A stretch of 64,000 bases of DNA from Komagataella phaffii GS115 (taxonomy: Eukaryota > Ascomycota > Pichiomycetes > Pichiales > Pichiaceae): contig NC_012963.1 of assembly GCF_000027005.1 (NCBI RefSeq), forward strand, positions 1,984,001-2,048,000. Reading direction: 5' to 3'. A program made the translations under genes and the position numbers. Of this stretch, positions 9,854 to 19,551 are shown piece after piece. A model generated the notes under the pieces. It saw only the letters and a list, made by a program, of their open reading frames with translations, was not told the DNA's origin and made no database searches. The stretch's first letter is position 1. Every line of letters begins with the position of its first letter.

Positions 9854-12800
9854 ATGAAGGTAAGCAGCACATATCTGATCGGCAGCCATCCCTGGTGCCC
9901 AATGAATCATGAATTTTTTTAGGGCTTTTACTAACTCGATCAGCAACGTATTTCAGCTTTGGATCTCAAGCTCATCGTCTCTGAGCTTAGTCATTCCATA
10001 AAGGGTTATCGGCTACAAAACATATACAGTATGATTAACAACAATAAATCGTATTTGTTCAAATTTGCCATTCCAGACTCCAAGAAAAGCTTGGTAGTTG
10101 AAAGTGGAGTAAAGCTTCATCTTACTGACTTCCAGCGACCCACAACTCAGCAACCTTCTAATTTCGTAGTTAAACTTAGAAAGCACCTGAAAGCAAAAAG
10201 ATTGACTAATCTGAAACAAGTTGGCGATGATAGACTGGTTGTTTTTGAATTCAGTGACGGAATGTACTACTTGGTTTTGGAATTTTTCAGCGGTGGTAAC
10301 GTTATCCTTCTTGACCAAGACCAGAAAATCATGACTTTGCAAAGATTAGTGTCTGAAAAGGAAAATAACGAAAAATATGCTACAGGTGAATTTTATAACA
10401 TGTTTGATGCCAAAAAATTATTTAGTGAGGCACCGGCCGATCATGCCATCAAGTCTTACTCAAAGGAAGATATAATTCAATGGTTGGATACACAGGACTT
10501 CAAAATTGAACAAGCTAAAAAGACTGGTAAAACAATGAAACCATACACAATTCAAAAGCTTTTATTTGTCAATGCGCCACATCTTTCGTCTGATTTGATC
10601 CATATCGTTCTTAGGGAGAAGGGAATCGATCCAACATCGGATAGTACTCTCTACAGAAGTGAAGATTCATTGGCTAAACTGTTAGAATCATTAGCTGAGG
10701 CGGAAATTCGTCTCTCTGAATTGTTGACTAGAAAGGAAGATGTTGATGGATATATTGTCAGTAAAAGGAACCCAATTCATGATCCATCGACTGAGGGCTC
10801 TCTGGAGTACATCTATGATGAGTTTCATCCTTATGAGCCAACCCACAAGAGATCTTCCGATACCCAGATAAAGACCATCAAAGGTTATAACAAAACGATT
10901 GATGACTTTTTCACTACAATTGAGGTTTCTAAACACTCGTTGAAAGAACAACAGCAAAAAGTCAATGCTGAAAGGAGACTACAGTCTGTAAAATCAGAAA
11001 ACCTTGAAAAGATTGCCAAATTGACTGAAGCTCAGCTTCTTAATATACAGAAAGGTGAGGTGATTATGGTTTATAGCGATGTTGTTGAACAATGCAAAGC
11101 CGCTGTCCAGAGTTTACTTGACCAGCAAATGGATTGGAATCATATTGAAAAGTTAATTGGTGTGGAAAAGAAACGTGGTAATGAGATAGCGAAGTTAATC
11201 AACCTACCGTTGAATTTGCTAGAGAATAAAATATCATTAGCTCTACCGTTGGTTAATTTCGATGAATCATCGGAAGAAGAAGATGAATCTGATTCAGAGG
11301 ATGAAAGCGATAGCGAAGATAGCAGCTCAAGCGACGAACAAGAGACTAAGAACAAGAAACAATCATCAACAAAACATAGCAGGAAAAAGGACAAAACCAT
11401 TAATGTGAATATAGATCTTTCTTTATCGGCCTATGCCAATGCTTCGACTTACTTTGATGCCAAGAAGATTGCACAGGATAAACTTGTCAAGACTGAGAAG
11501 AATAGTGAGTTGGCAATCAAGAGCGCCGAATCAAAAATCAATAGAGATTTGAAAAAACAGAAGAAAACCGAATCTTCCCAGGTCAATAATTCCAATGCAG
11601 CTCTCAGACAAATCAGAGACAAGTTTTGGTTTGAGAAATATTTTTGGTTTATTTCCAGTGATGGTTTTCTCTGTGTTGCTGGACGTGATGACCAACAATT
11701 TGATCACATCTACTTTGAATATTTTGACAATGATAACGATTTTCTTGTCAGCAACGAGCTGGAGGGTGCGCTGAAAGTTATCGTTAAGAATCCATTTTTG
11801 AACAAGGATGTTGCTCCGAACACTTTTATTCAGGCTGGAGCATTCTCCCTATCAACTACAAAGGCTTGGGAAAACAAAATGGTGTCTTCTCCATGGATTG
11901 TGACTGGATCTTCTGTTTCCAAGAGAGATGTGGATGGATCTGCTTTAGCGCCTGGACTTGTGAATATTACAACAGAGAAGCAGTTCTTGCCTCCCTGTCA
12001 AATGGTCATGGGATTTGGAATGTTGTGGCTTGGAGACAAGAGAACAAATGATGATTATTTATCGAAGAGTCAGTCCAGAACTGAAGAACTTGGTTTGGAA
12101 AGTGTGGATGTTAATGCTTTTAAGAAGAAAAAGATCGAAGAATTGAAAACCATGATTGCCTCTTTATCCAAATATGAAAAGGAACTGGAAAAGAAACAGA
12201 TTCAAAATGATAAGGAGCCTTCGGTTGATAATGCAGAAGAAGACAGCAAAAGCATTGTTAGTTCGTTGGAAGGCTTGGATATCAATGAGAACCAGACTCA
12301 AGTTAAACGCGGTAGAAGAGCAAAACTCAAAAAGATCAAACAGAAATATGCGGATCAAGATGAAGAAGATAAATTAAAACGAATGGAGCTTTTGGGTACT
12401 TTGAAACAAGTGCAAGCCCAAGAGGATATCGAAAGACAGCCGTCAAAGTCGAATTCAACCAATACCGCTCAACAGTCTTCATCAGCATCGAAAGTGCAAA
12501 AGAAAAAACTTGCTGAGTTGCACCAATTAAGAAAACTTCTAGAAGAGTTTGAGTCACCAGATGATGAAGAAGTTGTCCCTGAACTACACTACACCCAGGT
12601 TTTATCAACGGTGATTAGTTCACCAAAGAAAACAGACACCATCGTTGATGCTGTACCAGTTTTTGCACCATGGTCCTCCCTTAATAAACTAAAGTACAAA
12701 GTAAAAGTACAACCGGGAAACAATAAGAAAGGAAAATCAGTTACTGATGTTGTCGAATATTTCAAAAAGCTTACACAACAGTTTGCCAAAGATGAAGAAG

Positions 12801-12961
12801 ATTGGTTTGACAAAGAAGAAATTATCTCTACCATTGGACAGCAGGATCTTTTAATGCCCATTACAGTTAGTAAGCTGAAGGTAGTATTTCCCGGCTCTCA
12901 AGACAAAAAGGGAGGTAGCAGTAGCGGTAAGACGAAATCAAAGGGCAAGAAGAAGAACTAA
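9854..12961 (+). CDS. RQC2: Rqc2/Tae2, ribosome quality control factor (two exons)
   Basis: Rqc2 binds stalled 60S-peptidyl-tRNA complexes, helps recruit the E3 ligase Ltn1 and directs C-terminal Ala/Thr (CAT) tailing. I read the gene as joined exons 9854-9859 and 9944-12961, giving 1007 residues. Exon 1 is only ATG AAG; exon 2 continues CAA CGT ATT TCA GCT TTG, so the protein begins MKQRISALDL, which matches my recollection of yeast Tae2. Without splicing there is no ATG at the right place and the frame stops early. Domains: NFACT-N at the N-terminus, a helical coiled coil (about 290-400), acidic DESDSEDESDSED (about 435), the NFACT-R domain (WFEKYFWFISSDGFLCVAGRD), then NFACT-C and a lysine-rich tail. 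It converges with RET3. Confidence 0.94.
9860..9943 (+). other. Intron in RQC2 (84 nt)
   Basis: The donor is GTAAGC at 9860, the branch point a perfect TACTAAC at 9929-9935, and the acceptor CAG ends at 9943. A second possible acceptor (TTTCAG, ending 9956) would lose the conserved QRIS residues and break the frame, so the first is preferred. Confidence 0.92.
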
Positions 12962-13040
12962 AGCGATCGATCGAACTTGCTTTACTTTCTAGCTGTCAGT
13001 ATATATTTTATGCACACATAATCATTTAAACCTTATTTTA

Positions 13041-13613
13041 TTAAAACCCCTGTTGTAGACGATCAGCAACCCTGGATCTAGCAAATTTGAACGCATTGAA
13101 CAGCCCTTCTTCACTCAGATCGATCTTTATGGAGTTTTCCTCAGTTGGTGCCTTGGAAACTCTAGCAGCAATGACAGAAGGATCAGTCTCCAAAACAATT
13201 CCATCGTCTATTGTTTCGTCAACTGCTAATGATACCATATCGTAGTTTTCTTGGATTGTCTTTTTATCAATAGAGTACTTGAGGACTATCTCCAATGCTC
13301 CAACAAGTCCTTGAAGCACATTGAACAAGAAGCATTCATTTTCATTTAAACCTCCAACAATGTAGATGACAACGTCTGAAAATTCTTTGTACACCACGGT
13401 TTTATTTTCAAAGAGAACGATATCACCGTTTACCTTGTGTGTCTTCTGAAAGAGAGACTTTTCAAACTGGACCTGCTGTTTGGGTCTCTGTGCAAGGGAG
13501 TCTGAGTCCTCTGGGGCGTGGGGAGGATTGCTATATTTTACCAAAACCCTGTTTCCGGTGTTATCCAGTATTATCACACTATCCACCGTATAAAGAGACA
13601 CATCCGTAGTCAT
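13041..13613 (-). CDS. RET3: Coatomer zeta subunit
   Basis: Ret3 is the small zeta subunit of the COPI coat, which retrieves proteins from Golgi to ER. I chose the ATG at 13613, giving 190 residues (yeast Ret3 189); a 39-codon open extension upstream has no family resemblance. The longin-type fold is visible: LYTVDSVIILDNTGNRVLVKY, KSLFQKTHK, DVVIYIVGGLNENE, LFNVLQGLVGALEIVLK, ending in LDETIDDG-type and ARSRVADRLQQGF segments. It converges with RQC2 and is divergent from TAF3. Confidence 0.92.
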   Translation of the reverse strand: MTTDVSLYTVDSVIILDNTGNRVLVKYSNPPHAPEDSDSLAQRPKQQVQFEKSLFQKTHKVNGDIVLFENKTVVYKEFSDVVIYIVGGLNENECFLFNVLQGLVGALEIVLKYSIDKKTIQENYDMVSLAVDETIDDGIVLETDPSVIAARVSKAPTEENSIKIDLSEEGLFNAFKFARSRVADRLQQGF

Positions 13614-13859
13614 TTTGCAAGGAACTTGTTTAGTTAGTTGGGTAAGTTTTGATGTGTCCTGTTTGGACGCGGGACGGAGAAGACGCGCGAAGAGCAGAGG
13701 AGAGACTTGTCGATGAGTGTACCAGATCAAAAAATAAGGATTCTAACTTGGTGGGCAGGGCCGATCATTCTGCTATGAGCATAGTGAAATATCTGGCGTA
13801 CTAAGGCAGCAAATCAAGTTATAAAGAGATAAAAAATATTCAGATAGAAGCTAAGCTCA

Positions 13860-14856
13860 ATGCCTAAATCCAGCTTTTATTTCAGCTATCTTCGAATAAC
13901 GATAATACAGGTAAGTACTAACTTTTTATTATACATCTTGCCCCAATTCTAACTCTATAAAGCTTTTAAAGTCACAAGGGTTTGATAGATGCTCCAATAC
14001 CGTTATTGATGCACTGACAGATACCACAATCCGGTTTTTAGGCCTTCTTTTGGAAAAAACTGCGAAATATACTGCCAGTCGTGGAGAATCCCTGGATGAT
14101 GTCCAGATACAAGATATCTCTGAAGCGCTAACAGAGCTCAAGATAATTACACCTTGTAACCTATTAGATCCATATGATGTGTCTCCAGATAACCTTCAAG
14201 GTATTCAAAACTTTGAAAGCTGGTTCATCGGCCCGTACCCAGATAGGGCAAGGCAAGTGGCCAGGCCAAGCAAACAATACATAGCGGAAGTCAATGAGAG
14301 TTTAGACCCCAGCACACAGTTCAGGTCCAAAAACAGAATCCCTGAATACATGAACAGTTTTAAGAAGCAGGAAGAACAAATAGATAATACCGGTGATTTC
14401 CCTCTAGATGAAGACTGGATAAGATTCAATCTCAGAGTGGAACTCAAGAGAAACCAAGCACATGATTCTAAACTGAAAAATTCCGTGTTGCAGCCGTATA
14501 TTTCAAATGTATTGGAGGATGTGCAGAGAAAAAACGGAGTAAATGGAAATGGTTCCACAGACAAATATGCAACCAATTACGATTTCATTATCACTGGTCC
14601 AACTCCAGACAAATTAATGCAATACCTTCCTTATATTAATAGTGACGATGAGGAAGACGATGATTCATACGAAGAGGAGAATGAAGATTCCGAAGACCAG
14701 GATGAGGATGATGGTGACCGCAACAATGAACACAACAAAAATGACGAATATGGCAATGAAAATCAACCAGAACAAACGACTCCCGATTTTGATTACGAAG
14801 AACACAATGATGAAGACGATAATCGACAAAAATTAAAGATTCGTCTAAATATATAA
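13860..14856 (+). CDS. TAF3: Taf3, TFIID subunit with a histone fold (two exons)
   Basis: Taf3 pairs with Taf10 through a histone fold inside TFIID and helps recruit RNA polymerase II. I read exons 13860-13910 (17 codons, MPKSSFYFSYLRITIIQ) and 13963-14856, giving 314 residues (yeast Taf3 353). Together they form one BTP/histone-fold domain: FYFSYLRITIIQ-LLKSQGFDR then VIDALTDTTIRFL and DVQIQDISEALTELKII, followed by the conserved LDPYDV segment. Either exon alone lacks part of the fold. The C-terminal third is extremely acidic (DDEEDDDSYEEENEDSEDQDEDD). No PHD finger is present, as in yeast Taf3. It converges with RRP12, 47 bp apart. Confidence 0.9.
13911..13962 (+). other. Intron in TAF3 (52 nt)
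   Basis: The donor is GTAAGT at 13911 and the acceptor AAG ends at 13962. The likely branch point is TTCTAAC at 13947-13953, about 10 nt from the acceptor. A TACTAAC overlaps the donor (13916-13922) and is too close to it to serve. The intron is in phase 0 and contains an in-frame stop if retained. Confidence 0.88.
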
Positions 14857-14903
14857 ATTCTATATTACAACTGCACCGACTAAGTTACAAAAAAAGTCAT
14901 ACG

Positions 14904-17900
14904 CTATAATTTTCTACCGGCCTTGAACTTTTGCTTGGGCTTTCTAATCTTGTTAAACATATTCTTCTTCGTAGCTGCTGGTTCTTCATCACTCTCATCA
15001 CCAAAGTCCTCATCATTGTTAGCCTTCTTACCTCTCAAATACTTGAGTTTATTTCTCTGTCCCTTGACAGGTCCATTTCTTACAGCCTCAACGTAAGCGT
15101 CGATTCCAGAAGCCTTGTTATCCAGGAGGTCATCATCAATTTTATTGTTAATGACGAATTTTCCTTCTTGATTGGTACGAAAGCCTGCTTTGGCAGCAAG
15201 GTCTTTCTTGCTGAACTTTTTAGGCTTGGAGGAGGAGATGCGAGCCAAGGTTTGTTGATCCAAAAGATCCAGAGGCTCATCCTTGGATTCTGTGATATAC
15301 TGTCGGCTTTTTCCGTTACTGGGTTCGTCTTCATCACCATCATCTTCTGAATCTTCCGAATCATTGTAAATGGCATCTTCGAATGCAGAGGTGAATCCAG
15401 TCTTACTCTTTGCCTTGGACTTTTCTGGCTCATTGTCTCCTTCCACTGCCTTCCTCTTTTCTCGTCTCTTGGTCTTCTTAATGTTGGCAATCAGTTTCCT
15501 GTCTTCTTCTGGAATTGCCTGTTCAACTAAGTCGGCGCCAAACTTTCTGATTAGTCTCTCAACCATATGCTTCACTTTCGTTTTGAAGTTTCCCCTGTGT
15601 TCATGAGACCACCTCATCAAATTGGCCAACAAGTTTGGAAGATTTTCTTTGACAACATCACTAGGAAGTGTGAGGATGGATACTTTTACAAATCCTAACG
15701 TAGCGTTGACAATTTCTCTGTTCTTGGAGGTCAAGAACAATTCCACTGTAGATGAGACTTCATTGAGAAGATCTCTATCCATATCATTACGAAACTCGTA
15801 AAACAAGTAACTAATGGCGTTGATGGTAGCTCCAATCATGTGGGCAGTTGAACCAGCGAGACCAGCTGAACACATTGTGAAATACTCTGAAAGGGATGCT
15901 TGTGTGTTTGGAGTGTCTGGATCCATTCCAGGAACTTTGGATGTTATCACAACACCGCCTTTTTGCATCCTAAAAGCCATAGCTTTCAGTACATCATAAG
16001 CTAATAGCCTCGACCTTTCTTTGGGATCTTTGATAGTGATAATTACTTCTGAGAGTATGGATGGAATGAAGTAAAGATGGTCATCTGGTAATATTGGGAT
16101 CAAACGAAGCAAAGCTTGAAATCTAGCAGCTTTGGCGGGAATGTGAGTTGTTTCAGCACTGTCAATAAACAAAGATTCGATTTGTGGCAAAAATTGTTCT
16201 ACTGCGTTTTTTCCAGATTCAGTTTCTAGTAGCCTAGCGATGATGCGGTAAGATCGTTTCTGAATCAAAGAATCGTCAATTGCAACCGTTTGATTAAAGA
16301 TGGACAGGAGGGCATTGTATGAAGATTCTGGAATGTACTTAACCATAACGACAATCAAATCCATCATAGTAACACTCAATCTTGGAATTTCGCCTGTGGA
16401 GAGTTTCTGGTTCGGAAGCTTCTTTCCGTCAAGTTGGGCTTGTGTAATGTTTTTCTTATCTTCCTCAAGAGCTTGATTTAAATGTAAACAGACCTTTTTG
16501 AACGAATCAACCAAATCATCTTGCGAAGAAATTTGCAGATAAGGCTCAATAGTTTCTAAGATGAATCCTCGTAATTCTGGAACTGTTTGACTGAACACAT
16601 TGAAAAGAACAGAAAGGAGTTTAGAGCTCATCTTGGATAGTACTTCAATGTTGGCAGCTGCGGACTCCTTAGGAAACTGTTGTTGAAGAAGTTTGTCTTC
16701 AGAAAGAGCACCAGAACTGTAGACCAGATTGGACTCGACTAAGGACTTGAATGCCTGGCAAATAGTGACACGCAACTCCACCTTGGAGTACATCAAAGAC
16801 GCTAGCTCTGAAGCAAACTCATCGTCAAATTCAGTTGGCATATCAGTTGGCAAATCACAGAAATGTGGTAGCAGCGACCAAATTTGATCAATTATAGTGG
16901 CAAAGATTTTTGCATGTACTGAATCACCTGTGGAAGAGGCAATCTTTTGTTCGAAAAACTTGATCAGCGGAGCAAGTTGGGTTTTGAAGTAGGAAAGATT
17001 GGCGTTTCTGACATTGTCCCTAAGTAAAGGCAGTAACCAAGCTCTTCCTGTCTTCTTGGGGCTGTCAAGATTCAATGGTAATACACTGAGTACAGCTTCG
17101 GGGCCCAAAGCACCAATTGCGCTCCCAATGACATTGTCAGCCTCCTGAATGTATTGGAAGTTCTGTTCGTCAGATCTCCAGGCACCCACAATCTCCAAAC
17201 AGTTAAGAAAGTCTGGATTGGCTCTAGATCTCAACTTGATAAAAATGCAACTAATTAGGTTCAAAATGTCACTTAAACAATGGTTGTACTTAACAGACAA
17301 TAGGGAGTTGACAGCCTCAGCCAATTGAGTAATGGATTCATCAACACTTTCGTACAACTTAGGAGAGATAGGGAACTGTTTTGAGGGAATTAATAAAGAA
17401 TCATCGTGGATTCCCTCAGTGATGATGGCTATAAGGCATTGGGATGTTGAAATGCAGATGTTCTCAGACTCAGAAGAAAAGAACTGGATTATTGTCTGAA
17501 CGAAGATTGGAAATTTCTTAATAAATCTGGTTTGATTGGCATTAGAATATGCAGTAGAAGCTTTTGCGACAACAGCCAACCAAGGAGCAGCGAGATGGGT
17601 ATCATTCACAGAAGGTTTCAAATCCAAAATAATCTTGATTACCGAGTCAAATTTGTCGATACTCAATTCATCTTCAGACATTGAGTTGAAGAGGTTTTCA
17701 AAGGCTTGAAAGGCATTGGTGATGAGAAATTGATCTGATGATTTGGCAACTTCAAGTAATAGATCACAGACCAATTCAATTCTAACATTTGGCCACGAGT
17801 TTGTGTTTGTGATTTGTGAAATCAATTGAAGGCAGTGAATGACTGCAGAGTTGGCGGATCTATCTTCTGACTTTCGCTTGGACTTTTGAAGTCTCATTGT

Positions 17901-18518
17901 CTCTATTAATTTGTTTGTTGCAAAGTCTGCACAATCTAAGGAACCCGGATGTTCTACTGATGGCCCCGGAGGAGGATTAGATAATATCTTGCTTATAGCC
18001 TCCTGTGCTCTTCTTCTAACCTTAGGTCTTGAGTCAAGGGTTAACTCCAACAATCCCATCAAACCTCTCTTTGGGGAAATATTCATGCTAGATGCGTTCT
18101 TCCAAGAAGCCAGGTCTTGAGACAACAACAACGTTTCTAAAACACCAATGGAAGATCTAATCAATGGAGCTTCAGCTTGTTCATTTGTTATAGCAGGGGC
18201 AATCTTGGTTAAGATCTCTGCAAAATTGGATTTCAACAAAGATTTTGGGGTCAGAGGTGCCAAAAGATCCAGGAAGTATGCTGTAGATAGAGCCAAAGCA
18301 TTATCAGTGATGATATCATCTTGAATACACCTGTCCAATAAAGACATGAAGGATACAAAGTATGTTACCGCAGTTCTTGGATTATTCTGCTCTTGAATGT
18401 TTTCTTCAACAGCCGATAGAATCAGGGCCATGTGCTTCTGATTTTCCAATTTTGAGCTGGCATGAACCCTGATCTTGGCCAGTTTCGCCTCTAATTCAGG
18501 ATCATAGTCTGACGTCAT
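14904..18518 (-). CDS. RRP12: Rrp12, HEAT-repeat ribosome export factor
   Basis: Rrp12 binds pre-40S and pre-60S particles and supports their nuclear export. The 1204 residues agree with yeast Rrp12 (1228). The protein is built of helical HEAT-like repeats including the NUC173 region (about 380-700). The C-terminal quarter turns acidic then basic (NDSEDSEDDGDEDE, then KNMFNKIRKPKQKFKAGRKL), as expected for a nucleolar shuttling protein. Start at the first ATG, MTSDYDPELEAKLAKIRVH, matches the family N-terminus. It shares a 240-bp divergent promoter with MRPS16. Confidence 0.93.
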   Translation of the reverse strand: MTSDYDPELEAKLAKIRVHASSKLENQKHMALILSAVEENIQEQNNPRTAVTYFVSFMSLLDRCIQDDIITDNALALSTAYFLDLLAPLTPKSLLKSNFAEILTKIAPAITNEQAEAPLIRSSIGVLETLLLSQDLASWKNASSMNISPKRGLMGLLELTLDSRPKVRRRAQEAISKILSNPPPGPSVEHPGSLDCADFATNKLIETMRLQKSKRKSEDRSANSAVIHCLQLISQITNTNSWPNVRIELVCDLLLEVAKSSDQFLITNAFQAFENLFNSMSEDELSIDKFDSVIKIILDLKPSVNDTHLAAPWLAVVAKASTAYSNANQTRFIKKFPIFVQTIIQFFSSESENICISTSQCLIAIITEGIHDDSLLIPSKQFPISPKLYESVDESITQLAEAVNSLLSVKYNHCLSDILNLISCIFIKLRSRANPDFLNCLEIVGAWRSDEQNFQYIQEADNVIGSAIGALGPEAVLSVLPLNLDSPKKTGRAWLLPLLRDNVRNANLSYFKTQLAPLIKFFEQKIASSTGDSVHAKIFATIIDQIWSLLPHFCDLPTDMPTEFDDEFASELASLMYSKVELRVTICQAFKSLVESNLVYSSGALSEDKLLQQQFPKESAAANIEVLSKMSSKLLSVLFNVFSQTVPELRGFILETIEPYLQISSQDDLVDSFKKVCLHLNQALEEDKKNITQAQLDGKKLPNQKLSTGEIPRLSVTMMDLIVVMVKYIPESSYNALLSIFNQTVAIDDSLIQKRSYRIIARLLETESGKNAVEQFLPQIESLFIDSAETTHIPAKAARFQALLRLIPILPDDHLYFIPSILSEVIITIKDPKERSRLLAYDVLKAMAFRMQKGGVVITSKVPGMDPDTPNTQASLSEYFTMCSAGLAGSTAHMIGATINAISYLFYEFRNDMDRDLLNEVSSTVELFLTSKNREIVNATLGFVKVSILTLPSDVVKENLPNLLANLMRWSHEHRGNFKTKVKHMVERLIRKFGADLVEQAIPEEDRKLIANIKKTKRREKRKAVEGDNEPEKSKAKSKTGFTSAFEDAIYNDSEDSEDDGDEDEPSNGKSRQYITESKDEPLDLLDQQTLARISSSKPKKFSKKDLAAKAGFRTNQEGKFVINNKIDDDLLDNKASGIDAYVEAVRNGPVKGQRNKLKYLRGKKANNDEDFGDESDEEPAATKKNMFNKIRKPKQKFKAGRKL

Positions 18519-18758
18519 GAGTGTAGTGGATATCTTGATGACTGTGAATCAGGAGTTTAGGCAAACGGTATCAGAGAAGGGAAAGGTTTTAGAAATTTTT
18601 CTAATAAATTTTTTTAAGCTCTTGGAAAAGAAATAGGAGAACAGAGAGTCACATGATATCCGAGGGCATAAGATCCAACGTCTTAACGTGCACTGCACAA
18701 TATTTGACCCCAAAATTTTTCTCCTACTAAACAACCTCAGCATCACTGAATAAACGCA
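18519..18758. promoter_or_regulatory. Divergent promoter RRP12 / MRPS16 with two RRPE-like tracts
   Basis: Two A/T cores resembling the RRPE are visible: AGAAATTTTTCTA near 18590-18602 and CAAAATTTTTCTCC near 18712-18725. They could serve cytosolic (RRP12) and mitochondrial (MRPS16) ribosome genes together. The assignment is by consensus only. Confidence 0.45.
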
Positions 18759-19121
18759 ATGAAGGGCAGCGTCAGAATAAGATTGGCCAGATTTGGCAGA
18801 AAAAGACAACCTGTCTACAACGTGGTGGTGGCGAAAGCAAGATCTGCAAGAGATTCACAACCGATTGAAGTCATAGGCACCTACAACCCCATTGCTCCCC
18901 CTCTATCTCCAGAACAAAAGCTTCAAGGACTGGTTCCGACAAAAGACATACAACTCGACTTTCAAAAATCCAAGTATTGGCTTTCCGTTGGTGCCCAGCC
19001 AACGCCCACCATTATCAGGCTTTTTAAAAAAGCTGGAATATTACCAAGTGAATGGCCTAGCACCCGAGTCGGCCCAATTGTGCCAGAAAGAGAAGTCATA
19101 CAGGAAAAAAAAGATTTGTAA
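18759..19121 (+). CDS. MRPS16: Mitochondrial small-subunit ribosomal protein bS16m
   Basis: This 120-residue protein is the mitochondrial homologue of bacterial ribosomal protein S16; the yeast protein has 121 residues. The start MKGSVRIRLARFGRKRQPVYNVVV and the IEVIGTYNP motif are the S16 signature, followed by DIQLDFQKSKYWLSVGAQPT. As in bacterial S16 the extreme N-terminus is conserved core sequence, so there is no separate cleavable presequence; basic residues at the N-terminus probably direct import. RRP12 is divergent upstream. Confidence 0.95.
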   Translation: MKGSVRIRLARFGRKRQPVYNVVVAKARSARDSQPIEVIGTYNPIAPPLSPEQKLQGLVPTKDIQLDFQKSKYWLSVGAQPTPTIIRLFKKAGILPSEWPSTRVGPIVPEREVIQEKKDL

Positions 19122-19551
19122 ACGATCGACGAAAAGAAACTCTCTGTAAATAGAAATGAAAAGCAACATGACCTGACCTTCTGTATGCATACCATACCCC
19201 TAACCCCTTTCGTACTGCGAAATGGAGCTGTCTTTCCCTGGCACTGTGTAATCTCGGAGTTTTATGGATTATTTCCTAATCAGGCTAAGAATAATTTAAT
19301 ATGTCGTGTCACATTGCTTTGTGCGAAAAAGACGCGATTTTAAAGTGTTCCCTAATCCCTTCCTCTTGCCACTATTTTTACTTCATACCCACTTCTAACC
19401 GGTGTAGAGAACATTTCTATCCAGCTGTCAGCATCACATTTTGACTCTTGCTCTGATAAATTGCAAATTTGAAGCCAAGTGACTTTTTTCCTCCCCTCTT
19501 TTTGGCTAATTTTCATTGTTCACCTCGTTTAGTGGTTATCACTCATTCAAC
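19122..19551. promoter_or_regulatory. Intergenic promoter region
   Basis: 430 bp between MRPS16 and the next start. It is pyrimidine-rich near its right end (TTTTTTCCTCCCCTCTTTTT), as in many yeast promoters and leaders. I saw no RNA gene or additional ORF. Confidence 0.35.

Noticed and set aside
14642..14836. Met/Thr-rich ORF in TAF3
   Set aside because: It is a +1-frame shadow of the acidic GAT/GAA repeats in TAF3.
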